DNA of 28,505 nt from Gemmatimonadales bacterium UBA7889 (GTDB lineage: Bacteria; Gemmatimonadota; Gemmatimonadetes; Longimicrobiales; Gaopeijiaceae): the NCBI GenBank assembly GCA_002501085.1, contig DLRL01000030.1, forward strand, positions 1-28,505, written 5' to 3'. Under the pieces are notes generated by a model. The model was not told the DNA's origin and searched no databases. It was given only the letters and a program-made list of their open reading frames with translations. Both the position numbers and the translations under genes were made by a program. Positions 15,719 to 23,958 of the stretch are shown piece by piece (within the stretch, counting starts at the first letter, position 1; each line of letters begins with the position of its first letter).

Positions 15719-16855
15719 CTAGTTCGTGAGTACGAGCGACCTGCCAATGAGTTTGCTTGGATCGGCGTCTGGCTTCGGAACGAACTTATCCATCCATCCG
15801 CCGTCCCAACTGGCAATATAGAGGTTGCCTTCCTGGTCCACGTCGAGCTGGTGTGGCCGCGACAACCCGCCCGCAAAGCCACCTCTCGTCCCTCCGTAAG
15901 CACCTAAGTAGTACTGGAGTTCGCCTGCCCGATTGTACTTGAGTATCCGGTTCAATCGAGCAGAGATAACCCAAACTCCATCGTTTTCATCGATAAATAC
16001 ACCGACAGGATCAGAAATATCTGGCCATTCTTCAATGAAATCACCGTTCTCCGTAAAAATCTGGATACGGTTATTAGTGCGATCACCGACGTAGACACGC
16101 CGATCACGGTCGACAGCAACCCCATGAACAAGGTCGAACTGTCCGGGACCACTCCCAAGTTCCCCCCACTCCAGCACGTACTCCCCATCCGCATTGTACT
16201 TGATGATGCGCGAATTCCAGTAGCCGTCACCGAGATAGAAGCTGCCGTCCGGAAGGAAAGCCAGCACGGCCGGGTCCCCATAGGTAAAGGGTCCTGGATT
16301 CGGGTTTGCTCGTGCCTCTGCCCGGGTCGTCGGGTGGTCAGGATCGACGAGCCTCATCACCAACTCACTACCGTCATTCGTAAATTTGAGGATCTGCATA
16401 TTGACCCCCCTGCCACCGCCACGCTCAACAACCCAGACGTGGCGTTCTGGATCATAAGGGCTGATATAAACCTGGTGTGGCTTGTTCAGAATTGAGTCCC
16501 ACTGGGTCCATCGCTCCACAATATTTCCGTTACGATCAGCCACCACCAGGTAATTTGTCCCACCTTCTCTCCCCTGACCTTGTGCATTCCGGTCACCCCA
16601 AACCCCAACGATGATCCGGTCGGGGGTATCCACCGCTACACCTGATACCTCTCCCCAAGTCCAAGGCCCCTCATGATCTGGAGCTGGTTTCCACCAGTTT
16701 TCTACAGCCTCGTATTCTCCGGTCCTGTCATCTCCACCTTTCGTAATAGCCCCTCGAGACCCCAGATCCTGTGCAGCTTGGTTTTCACCTGTACAGGCAG
16801 AGCAAACGACTAGTGCAACGACCAAGAGAGGTGCGCCAATGTTCTTCATCTTCAC
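15719..16855 (-). CDS. Exported NHL six-bladed propeller, PAL-like with full His/Tyr set
   Basis: A 378-residue product with a hydrophobic signal and Cys21 (VCSAC) as probable lipid site, though Cys at -3 is unusual. NHL repeats fill the rest. PAL-like residues are all present: KPHQ (His127), DGYWNSRI (Tyr212), LVHGVAVD (His244), GDRTNNRIQ (Arg259) and RPHQLDVD (His335), matching the order of the zinc ligands, catalytic Tyr and Arg in the rat PAL structure. PAL cleaves peptidyl-alpha-hydroxyglycine to an amide and glyoxylate; whether this protein does so is unknown. The start is GTG 16855 or ATG 16849; AAGGAGG at 16860-16866 fits either. It lies 40 bases after the PQQ dehydrogenase gene. Confidence 0.87.
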   Translation of the reverse strand: MKMKNIGAPLLVVALVVCSACTGENQAAQDLGSRGAITKGGDDRTGEYEAVENWWKPAPDHEGPWTWGEVSGVAVDTPDRIIVGVWGDRNAQGQGREGGTNYLVVADRNGNIVERWTQWDSILNKPHQVYISPYDPERHVWVVERGGGRGVNMQILKFTNDGSELVMRLVDPDHPTTRAEARANPNPGPFTYGDPAVLAFLPDGSFYLGDGYWNSRIIKYNADGEYVLEWGELGSGPGQFDLVHGVAVDRDRRVYVGDRTNNRIQIFTENGDFIEEWPDISDPVGVFIDENDGVWVISARLNRILKYNRAGELQYYLGAYGGTRGGFAGGLSRPHQLDVDQEGNLYIASWDGGWMDKFVPKPDADPSKLIGRSLVLTN

Positions 16856-16895
16856 GTTGCCTCCTTAGAAAGTGGAGTTCCATGGCAAACGCTCA

Positions 16896-18554
16896 TTAGT
16901 CGCGCAGCCCGAAGGTTACCAGTGTGTGACCGGAGATCACCGACACATATTGTTCACCATTCATCATAAATGTGATCGGTGCCATCACGATCTGCCCTCC
17001 GAGACTCGCCTTCCACAATAATTCTCCAGTTCGTGCATCAAGTGCATGGAAGTAACCCTCACGGCCCCCTGTGAATAACAGGTCTGAGGCTGTTGTCAGC
17101 ATACCACTGTCGCTGACATCAAATTGCTCGAATCTCCATTTTGCTTCACCCGTGTGAGGGTCAAGTGCGAGTATAGCACCGCGTCCTACTTCATCTGTCC
17201 AGTTGTTGATCGGCGAGGTTCGACCAATACCGATCGTCGGAGCACCCGGTACCGGTGTCAGCACGCTGAAGCCGCCGCCAAGAAACATCCGGCCCGGTTG
17301 ATATTGCGACTGTTCTTTTTCATAAATCGTGGCGTAATCTTCCCAGGCGGATACATAGAACAGTCCTGTTCGCGGGCTATACGAAGGAGGGTACCAGTTC
17401 GTACCACCCTGATTACCGGGCCAAGTCGGTGACCCCGGCGGCTGAGGTGTCGGTATGGGTCTTCCGTTTTCATCGAGTCCACTCGACCAGTTCACCTTCA
17501 CAAATGGCGTACCTGAAAGAAACTCTCCAGTCACACGATCAAGTACATAAAAGTACCCATTACGGTTTGCCCAAAGCATCAGCTTAGATGGCACCCCATT
17601 CCAGTCCATATCCGCCAGTATCGGGACTTGAACGGAATCGTAGTCATAGCCGTCATTAGGCGTGAATTGGAAGTACCACTTCAATTCACCTGTATCCGCA
17701 TCGAGAGCAACAACGGCATCAGAGTACAAATTGTCTCCAGGACGCTGATCAGCATTCCAGTCAGGTCCAGGATTCCCGACGCCCCAGTAGGTCAAATTCA
17801 GCTCTGGATCATACGAACCGGTGATCCACACCGGCGCACCGCCATGCTCCCAATCATCACCACTCCAGGTATCGTGTCCGGGCTCACCCGGTCCGGGAAT
17901 GGTGTAGAAACGCCAAGCCTCTTCACCGGTGTCCGCATCATATGCAACAACAAAACCACGAATACCGAACTCTCCGCCGCCGACACCGACAATTACTTTG
18001 TCCTTCACCACGAGCGGCGCCATTGTGATCGAGTAGCCAAGATTTTCGTCTCCTACCTCGACATTCCATAGTGGCTGGCCATTCGTTGCATCAAGCGCGA
18101 TGAGGTGGGCATCCAATGTGCCCATGAACACCTTGTCATCGAGCACTGCCACCCCACGGTTGTTCGCACCACAGCAGACCCTTGCATCCTCAGATGGTGT
18201 GTGCCGATAAAGCCAGAAGACCCTCCCACTGGCTGCATCTACCGCCATGACATCATTGGGTCGCTCGGTGACATACATAATCCCGTCGATAACGATCGGG
18301 TTAGACTGCCAGGCCCCAAACACCTGATTTTGGAGCATCCATTTTAGCTCGAGGTTATCGACGTTCGAGGGGGTGATCTGGCGAAGCCCACTGTAGCGTT
18401 GACTTGAATACGTGCCGTTATACGTAAGCCAGTTCTCTGGTTCGTCTGCGGCACCTAGAACCCTATCGAATGAGACCTGAGCGCTAAGATGATCTGACGC
18501 CCAAGGCCCTACCAGAACCGACAATACCAGTAACATCGGCTGAAGCGTTTTCAT
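16896..18554 (-). CDS. PQQ-dependent alcohol dehydrogenase, candidate lanthanide type
   Basis: A 552-residue periplasmic quinoprotein with a signal peptide ending near LSAQ (25) and eight-bladed propeller W-motif repeats. It carries the adjacent-Cys disulfide CC (127-128), metal/PQQ ligands Glu195 and Asn261, and catalytic Asp304 in NDGYDYDS. Asp306, two residues on, is the position that is Asp in XoxF/PedH lanthanide enzymes and Ala or Ser in calcium forms. There is no fused cytochrome domain; the diheme cytochrome gene just upstream overlaps it by ATGA and is the likely electron acceptor. GGGAGG (18561-18566 region) is a strong ribosome binding site. Length is a little under MxaF/XoxF (about 600). 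Substrate is an unknown alcohol or aldehyde. Confidence 0.92.
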   Translation of the reverse strand: MKTLQPMLLVLSVLVGPWASDHLSAQVSFDRVLGAADEPENWLTYNGTYSSQRYSGLRQITPSNVDNLELKWMLQNQVFGAWQSNPIVIDGIMYVTERPNDVMAVDAASGRVFWLYRHTPSEDARVCCGANNRGVAVLDDKVFMGTLDAHLIALDATNGQPLWNVEVGDENLGYSITMAPLVVKDKVIVGVGGGEFGIRGFVVAYDADTGEEAWRFYTIPGPGEPGHDTWSGDDWEHGGAPVWITGSYDPELNLTYWGVGNPGPDWNADQRPGDNLYSDAVVALDADTGELKWYFQFTPNDGYDYDSVQVPILADMDWNGVPSKLMLWANRNGYFYVLDRVTGEFLSGTPFVKVNWSSGLDENGRPIPTPQPPGSPTWPGNQGGTNWYPPSYSPRTGLFYVSAWEDYATIYEKEQSQYQPGRMFLGGGFSVLTPVPGAPTIGIGRTSPINNWTDEVGRGAILALDPHTGEAKWRFEQFDVSDSGMLTTASDLLFTGGREGYFHALDARTGELLWKASLGGQIVMAPITFMMNGEQYVSVISGHTLVTFGLRD

Positions 18555-19372
18555 CGCAGACCTCCCAGTGTAAGGAGATACCCGATGAGGTCGGCAACCT
18601 CATCACTGGAGAGCGTGGTCGGCTCCATTGTGGGGGTTTCACTCACCTCGTACTCGACCAAATCAGACTTGATCAGTGAACGTAGCCGTTCCTCCGAGTC
18701 AATCAGTTGCACCGTATAGGTATCCTCATTGAGCCGTCTCCCTTGGATTGTTTGCCCATCTCGTGTCACGGCTCGTACCGGTCGATTGATCGGGAGAAGG
18801 GCGCTACTTGGTTCGAGTAGAGTTCGTTGCAAGGCGGCCGCAGTTCGAACGACGCCAATGTCGCTAAGATCAGGTGCCAAGTAGGGCCCCCGACCGTGCA
18901 CCCGGTGACACGTTGAACACTGGCCCTCGCCCTCAAAAAGCATCTGGCCACGTGCTGCATCACCGACTTTCACAGCGATGCCACTTGGATCGAAGCCAGC
19001 ACGAATGTAGGCGACGATTCCATCAAGCTCATCTTGTCGCAGATCAAGCCCAGGCATCCGACCATTGGAAACACCGGTGGTTATGACCTCGCGAAGATCA
19101 TTGTCTGATAACGCACGACGGAATTGTCCCAGGCGAAGATCCACGCCATCCACACCGCTGCCGCTACGTTGATGGCACAACGCGCACTCGGCGATATACA
19201 CTCGCGAGCCTGCTTCAATATCCTCGCTGGTGTATTGATGGTCTGCATAAGCGCTCTGAGCCAGGCTCTGTTCAGTGGTTGTAAGCAGCACCAGGAACGC
19301 GCTGAGCCAAAAGATGGATAACGAAATGAATGAAGGCATCCGGCATCTGACCTTCGAAACCATCATCCTCAT
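18551..19372 (-). CDS. Exported diheme cytochrome c
   Basis: A 273-residue protein with a signal peptide (to about residue 40, SLAQS) and two heme c sites, CALCH (63-67, likely Met106 ligand) and CSTCH (152-156). The first domain is an ordinary class I cytochrome c. The second resembles the Planctomycete-type heme-binding domain (TIGR02603-like): ARGQMLFEGEGQCSTCH, APDLSDIG, a beta insert with DGQTIQGRRLNEDTYTVQLID, and an ending EVADLIGYLLTLGG. Met249 is the likely second ligand. It sits between the NHL propeller and the PQQ dehydrogenase with 4-base overlaps on both sides, so it should accept electrons from the dehydrogenase in the periplasm. Confidence 0.9.
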   Translation of the reverse strand: MRMMVSKVRCRMPSFISLSIFWLSAFLVLLTTTEQSLAQSAYADHQYTSEDIEAGSRVYIAECALCHQRSGSGVDGVDLRLGQFRRALSDNDLREVITTGVSNGRMPGLDLRQDELDGIVAYIRAGFDPSGIAVKVGDAARGQMLFEGEGQCSTCHRVHGRGPYLAPDLSDIGVVRTAAALQRTLLEPSSALLPINRPVRAVTRDGQTIQGRRLNEDTYTVQLIDSEERLRSLIKSDLVEYEVSETPTMEPTTLSSDEVADLIGYLLTLGGLR

Positions 19373-20511
19373 CGAGCAACCCAGGGCGGTTTGATTAATA
19401 GAGCAGGGTCTGCATCAGGCTTGGGTACAAACTTCTGAGTACGGCCGTACTGGTTGTCTCCACCGTAGAGGTTGCCATCGGAGTCGACTGAAAACGTATG
19501 CACCTCAAGGTATCCATCTGGCAATTCACGTGGGACAGCCCAGGTGTAGAGCCGATTGCCCTCAAAATCCATCTTAACAAAGTTCACGAGGCGGCCGGGG
19601 CCGAATGTCGTGAACCAGATCGAATCGTCATTGACGATTATATCCAAAGTCAGGCCAAACCCTCCCCAAACATCAACAAACTCGACTTCCGCTGGATCAT
19701 CGGTGGTGCGGAATACGTTGACCCGCCCACCCGACCGATCTAGAGCGAAAATCAGGCCTTCAGGCCCAATACCCAGCGCGTGGATGCCATTGAATTGGCC
19801 AGGTCCTTCACCGAAGCCGCCAAACTCCGAGATGTAGTTTCCATCGGCATCTAAGATGATCACGCGATGGTTATCGAGGCCGTCAGCGACCAGAATCCTC
19901 CCATCCGGCAAGAATGCCACATCCTGAGGGCGCCCAAAATGCGTTTCGTCGTCTCCGGGAACGTTCTTCTCACCCAGTGTCTTGATCAATTCACTTCCAT
20001 CATTGGAGAACACATAAATCTGATGGAAGGTTTCGTTAACGAGCCATACTCGGCGTTCCGGATCATATGGGTTAATGCGGAGCCTGTGGGGTCCGGGCCC
20101 ATCTGACCCTTCACAAAGGTGATCCCACTGGTCCCACATCTCTCGTACATTGCCATCGGAATCAAGCGTGTAAAGACAGTGCTCCCACACCCGCATATCA
20201 GTAGCAAATAGAACATTGATACCGATAGATCCAGCAAACCCGGAAAACTCTGCCGGAATCGGGTCAGGGAGGCGAGTTTCACCGCGCTGGGCAACGAAGA
20301 TTCGGTTTGGGGACTCTGCGAAAACACCTGAGCTACCGCCGAAAGCGAACCCCTCTTCCGCAAATGGCTTGTGCCAGCCGCTAATGATGTTGTAGGGGCT
20401 GGGTCCAACGGGCCCCTCGATCGGTCCTGTCGATTGAGCACGTAGAGCCGACACTGGTCCAGCAAGTATCAGTAGCGCTGATACAACTAGAGTTCTGGAG
20501 ATCTGAATCAT
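19369..20511 (-). CDS. Exported NHL six-bladed propeller, PAL-like, catalytic Tyr missing
   Basis: A 380-residue protein with signal peptide (cleavage near ALRAQ, 26) and NHL repeats. PAL-like positions seen are AQRGETR (Arg76), GPHRLRIN (His142), IHALGIG (His244), LDRSGGR (Arg259) and VHTFSVD (His338), so the three His are kept. Where the catalytic Tyr should be, the sequence reads DGLDNHR (Leu212). It is first in the five-gene operon and its stop overlaps the cytochrome start (ATGA). ATG 20511 is preferred over the upstream TTG 20526 because AGGAA lies at a proper distance. Its close alignment with the second propeller, including the shared KPDADP segment near both C-termini, shows tandem-type duplication. 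Confidence 0.87.
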   Translation of the reverse strand: MIQISRTLVVSALLILAGPVSALRAQSTGPIEGPVGPSPYNIISGWHKPFAEEGFAFGGSSGVFAESPNRIFVAQRGETRLPDPIPAEFSGFAGSIGINVLFATDMRVWEHCLYTLDSDGNVREMWDQWDHLCEGSDGPGPHRLRINPYDPERRVWLVNETFHQIYVFSNDGSELIKTLGEKNVPGDDETHFGRPQDVAFLPDGRILVADGLDNHRVIILDADGNYISEFGGFGEGPGQFNGIHALGIGPEGLIFALDRSGGRVNVFRTTDDPAEVEFVDVWGGFGLTLDIIVNDDSIWFTTFGPGRLVNFVKMDFEGNRLYTWAVPRELPDGYLEVHTFSVDSDGNLYGGDNQYGRTQKFVPKPDADPALLIKPPWVAR

Positions 20512-20749
20512 CAAAATTTCCTGCAAGAAGAGAGTTGGGCAAATAGAGTGTGGGAACCACTCAAGCAGACGCTACTTCGGAGCGGCTACCGTGGCAAATC
20601 ACCTATAGTGGCCACAAAGCATTCCAAGCCCTAACGAGTCCAGGGGGTATCGCCCCTTCCCCGCAGTTCACTAGCTAACCTAGTTTGCTCGAACACCATA
20701 ACACGGCGGCTAGAACCGCTCTTGTACTGCTCGCATCCAGGAAGCACAC
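20512..20749. promoter_or_regulatory. Divergent intergenic region between propeller operons
   Basis: These 238 bases must hold promoters for both the minus-strand NHL/cytochrome/PQQ operon and the plus-strand LVIVD/YncE pair. Visible elements are weak: on the minus strand TTGCCA and TAGCGT 17 bases apart, on the plus strand TATAGT at 20604-20609 without a good -35, and a small inverted repeat ACTAG/CTAGT at 20670-20684. AGGAAG at 20739-20744 is the ribosome binding site of the plus-strand gene. No open reading frame with coding character is seen. Confidence 0.35.
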
Positions 20750-22801
20750 ATGACACGCCCTGCTCTGTTGGTTCACCTAACTACAACTCTGCCGGCTATC
20801 GCTATTGCGGCTACCCTAGCAGCAATTACGGTAGCGCCCGCCGCCGCTCAGTTCCCGCCTGCCACGGACGATCAGCGCGCCGCAGGTGCAATGGTCACCG
20901 AAGTCCGTTTCGGATCAGACGAACTCGTCATACCCCGAGGTGAGACGGTCACACTAGCAACTGGCCTTTATGACGTGAATGGCAATATGGTCGAAGGGGC
21001 TGTTGCAATCATCATGACCAGCGGCAATGTAAGCCCGCGCTTCGCAACGATTGCAGGGCAACAGGTGGAATTGACCGGTCAGCAACCGGGTGAGGGTACG
21101 CTCTCTGCCATCGTGATGGTACCGCTCGATCAGGGGAGTGTGCGCGGCACGGCCGGAGCGAGCCAGCTCGATCAGATCCCGGTACGGGTACTCGATTATC
21201 CTGCCGCATCGATCGCTATTTCTGAGCCCTCACACACGGTCTACACAGGTACGTCAATCCAGATGGCGGCTCAGGTGATGACAGTAAATGATACAGAACA
21301 CTCAACGGCCACAATTGCTTGGCGTTCCTCAGCTACGTCAACCGCGATGGTTTCAGGCGGCGGCATTCTCACAGGCGTCACAGCAGGTAGTACGATACTC
21401 ACGGCCCAGACCGAGGGTGGTATTTCAGCCGAATATACGGTCAGTGTAGTCACAAATCCGGTGACATCGATTTCGATGTCACCTACTTCAACGCAGACCC
21501 GCCGGGGTGACGTCGTCGAGTTTGATATCGTTGCCCGGGACTCCGGGGGCAATCTGGTTACAGATATCGCCCTTGACTTGGCAGTCTCAGGACTCGAAGG
21601 CACGGGTGGGTTCGTCTATGACGACGGCTCTTTCGTTGCTGAAGAACCGGGCGCATACCGTGTCATCGCAAGCACTGGTTCCGCTTCCGCAGCTTCGATC
21701 GTCGAGGTAACTGAGCGACCTGGGCCAGTTGAGGTCGAGTTCCTTGATCACGGGGTGCGCGCCGAAGTTGCGACCTCAGACCTCTGGGTCTTTGAGGGCG
21801 CTGACGGGGAAGACTACGCATACACTGGGACACATTCTCGGGGCGGCGGTGAGCGTATGTTTGTCTGGCATGTCACAGACCCAACAAATATTAGTCTACT
21901 CGATTCCGTTGTTGTCGATGCACGTGTCGTCAACGACGTAAAAGTCAACGAAGATGCAAGCTGGGCCATCATCACGCGGGAAGGTGCGAGCACCCGGAGA
22001 AACGGTATCGTGGTACTCGATCTAGCTGATCCTGCCCATCCCACGATTATGGCTGAACTGACCGACCAACTTACAGCTGGGATCCACAATGTTTGGATTA
22101 TGGGGGATGTCGTTTATGCAGTGAACAATGGTACCAGTGCCATGAACATCATTGATATGAGTGATCCGGAGAATCCAACCCATGCCGGCCGTTACGAGAT
22201 CAAGCCTGGTGACCAAAACAAATCACTGCACGACGTCTGGGCTGAGGACGGTTATGCGTACCTGTCGTACTGGGATGATGGGTTAGTCATTGTCGACGTT
22301 GGTGCAGGGACGCACGGCGGAACTCCCACGGAGCCGGTCTTCGTGTCGACCATTAAGTATCCTGAAGGAAACACACACGTCGCCTGGCGTACGAGGGATT
22401 ACGTCTTCCTCGGAGATGAGATAGGAACTTCGGACGGCATGCGCGGCTTTATTCACATCATCGACGTCAGTGATATCGACAACCCGAGACAAGTAGCTAA
22501 GTACGACCTACCTGAGGCAGGTGCACACAACATATGGGTCGAGGATGACGTCCTGTATATCGCTTACTACCAGGGTGGGCTGCGCATTGTCGATGTGAGT
22601 GGCACCCTGCGAGGGGATCTGTACCGCCAGGGCCGGGAAATTGGCTTCTTCCGCACGGAAGCCGCAGAAGGTGAAGGACTGCAAGCCAATAGCGCGAACG
22701 CGTGGGGGCCGCAGCCATTCAAGGGCAACCTGTTCGTAAGCGATATGACGAGTGGGTTATGGGTGGTAAAGCACGCTCGGCCGAGGCCAGTCACATTCTG
22801 A
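20750..22801 (+). CDS. Exported Big-domain and LVIVD-repeat protein
   Basis: A 683-residue exported protein. A signal peptide ends at APAAAQ (34). Three bacterial Ig-like segments follow (about 47-150, 152-236 and 238-320), the second with the Big_2 style ITGV-like ILTGVTAGSTILTAQ. The rest (325-675) is an LVIVD-type beta-propeller with repeats such as NIIDMSDPENPTHAGRYE, GLVIVDVG and IHIIDVSDIDNPRQVAKYD. Each blade carries a His-x-x-Trp element (HNVW 446, HDVW 494, HNIW 593). It is likely a cell-surface or secreted binding protein. AGGAAG lies 5 bases before the ATG. Its stop overlaps the next start (TGATG). Function unknown. Confidence 0.87.
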   Translation: MTRPALLVHLTTTLPAIAIAATLAAITVAPAAAQFPPATDDQRAAGAMVTEVRFGSDELVIPRGETVTLATGLYDVNGNMVEGAVAIIMTSGNVSPRFATIAGQQVELTGQQPGEGTLSAIVMVPLDQGSVRGTAGASQLDQIPVRVLDYPAASIAISEPSHTVYTGTSIQMAAQVMTVNDTEHSTATIAWRSSATSTAMVSGGGILTGVTAGSTILTAQTEGGISAEYTVSVVTNPVTSISMSPTSTQTRRGDVVEFDIVARDSGGNLVTDIALDLAVSGLEGTGGFVYDDGSFVAEEPGAYRVIASTGSASAASIVEVTERPGPVEVEFLDHGVRAEVATSDLWVFEGADGEDYAYTGTHSRGGGERMFVWHVTDPTNISLLDSVVVDARVVNDVKVNEDASWAIITREGASTRRNGIVVLDLADPAHPTIMAELTDQLTAGIHNVWIMGDVVYAVNNGTSAMNIIDMSDPENPTHAGRYEIKPGDQNKSLHDVWAEDGYAYLSYWDDGLVIVDVGAGTHGGTPTEPVFVSTIKYPEGNTHVAWRTRDYVFLGDEIGTSDGMRGFIHIIDVSDIDNPRQVAKYDLPEAGAHNIWVEDDVLYIAYYQGGLRIVDVSGTLRGDLYRQGREIGFFRTEAAEGEGLQANSANAWGPQPFKGNLFVSDMTSGLWVVKHARPRPVTF

Positions 22802-23898
22802 TGAGGAACTGGGTAGTCGTCGCTACCGGGCTCTTGCTTGCGGGTCCGGTGGCCGCCCAGTCACATCCGACGTACTGGGCGTACGTCGCGAACGAATCGT
22901 CTGATATCGTCTCACTCGTGCGCTTCGACGGCCGCGAGGTCGTCGAGGAGAAAGCGATCTCCGTCGGATTCCATCCCGCGGATCTCGACGGGGCACATGG
23001 CATCACCGTATCGCCTAACGGCACCCATTGGTACGTGTCGATCGCGCACGGTCAGCCGTATGGACAAATCTGGCAGATGGAGACCGGAACCGACCAATTC
23101 GTCGACTCGGCTCTAGTTGGTCTCTTCCCTGCGACCATGTCATTGACCCCCGATGGGGCATCTTTATTCGTAGTAAATTTCAACTTGCACGGAGATCATG
23201 TGCCGAGCTCGGTATCAGCCGTCTTCGCGCCCTTGATGGAAGAGATCACACAGATCGAGACGTGTATCATGCCTCACGGCAGCCGAGTGAGTAATGATGG
23301 TCAGCGGCACTACTCGACATGTATGATGTCCGATCAACTCGTTGAGTCGAGTGTGATGAACATGGGCGTCGAGCGGAGGATGATCCTAACTGGCGGGAAG
23401 GAGCACGTAATACCCGCCGATCGTTCATCGGCCAGTATGGACATGGCATCAGGTGAGATCTGCAAACCCACCTGGGTCCTTCTCTCTCCTGACGACACTC
23501 ATATCTACGTGCCGTGCAATGGCCGGGGGGATGTGCTTGAAATTGATGCCGGATCGATGGCAGTGCTGCGCCGCTTCCCGACCGGATCCGGGCCGTACAA
23601 CGCGGACATCACTCCGGATGGTAGCACGCTCGTCGTCACACTGAAGGGAAACCAGGCCGTAGCGATCTTCGACCTGGAGACCGGCCAGGAAACCCGAATT
23701 GAAACAACACAGCCTATTACACACGGGGTGTCGATTACGCCGGACGGACGGTTCGCGTTCGTGTCCAACGAATCAGTCGGTGCGACACGCGGGACCGTGG
23801 ACGTGATTGATATCGCTGCTCGGCAGATCGTTGCATCGACTGAGTTACACTACCAACCCGGTGGGTTGGCAATATGGAAAATGGAGGGGGGGGGGTAG
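22801..23898 (+). CDS. Exported YncE-like seven-bladed propeller with G10 tract at its end
   Basis: A 365-residue protein with a signal peptide ending GPVAAQ (20) and YncE/cytochrome-d1-like propeller repeats (HGITVSPNG, SLTPDGASLFVVN, ADITPDGSTLVVT, VSITPDGRFAFVSN). It holds a cluster of possible metal or disulfide residues: CIMPHG (155-160), YSTCMMSD (171-178), Cys221 and Cys239, and His66, His130, His133 and His308. ATG 22801 shares its A with the preceding TGA (TGATG), so translation is coupled; an in-frame extension to 22702 is rejected. The last codons are a run of ten G (23886-23895) directly before TAG. No function can be assigned. Confidence 0.85.
   Translation: MRNWVVVATGLLLAGPVAAQSHPTYWAYVANESSDIVSLVRFDGREVVEEKAISVGFHPADLDGAHGITVSPNGTHWYVSIAHGQPYGQIWQMETGTDQFVDSALVGLFPATMSLTPDGASLFVVNFNLHGDHVPSSVSAVFAPLMEEITQIETCIMPHGSRVSNDGQRHYSTCMMSDQLVESSVMNMGVERRMILTGGKEHVIPADRSSASMDMASGEICKPTWVLLSPDDTHIYVPCNGRGDVLEIDAGSMAVLRRFPTGSGPYNADITPDGSTLVVTLKGNQAVAIFDLETGQETRIETTQPITHGVSITPDGRFAFVSNESVGATRGTVDVIDIAARQIVASTELHYQPGGLAIWKMEGGG
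23886..23895 (+). repeat. G10 homopolymer at the gene end
   Basis: Ten G in a row sit at the last Glu-Gly-Gly-Gly codons and are followed at once by TAG. Losing one G would read on for about 50 codons into the next region; gaining one adds about a dozen residues to a TAA. Such runs can be slippage sites or sequencing errors. Confidence 0.8.
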
Positions 23899-23958
23899 GC
23901 ATGGAGCAATCACAGCTGAAGTCATAAAAAAGTGCGAGGCGCATGCTCACGAGACAGC

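Noticed and set aside
15634..15903. N-terminal extension of the first NHL protein by 90 codons
   Set aside because: It overlaps the neighbouring coding gene, lacks a signal or domain, and a GAGGTG site plus signal peptide mark the start at 15633.
17124..18071. Plus-strand open frames opposite the PQQ dehydrogenase
   Set aside because: They are antisense shadows with no ribosome binding sites or family motifs.
23899..23958. Terminator between the YncE-like and SelA-like genes
   Set aside because: An AAAAAA run is present, but no preceding stable stem was found on either strand.
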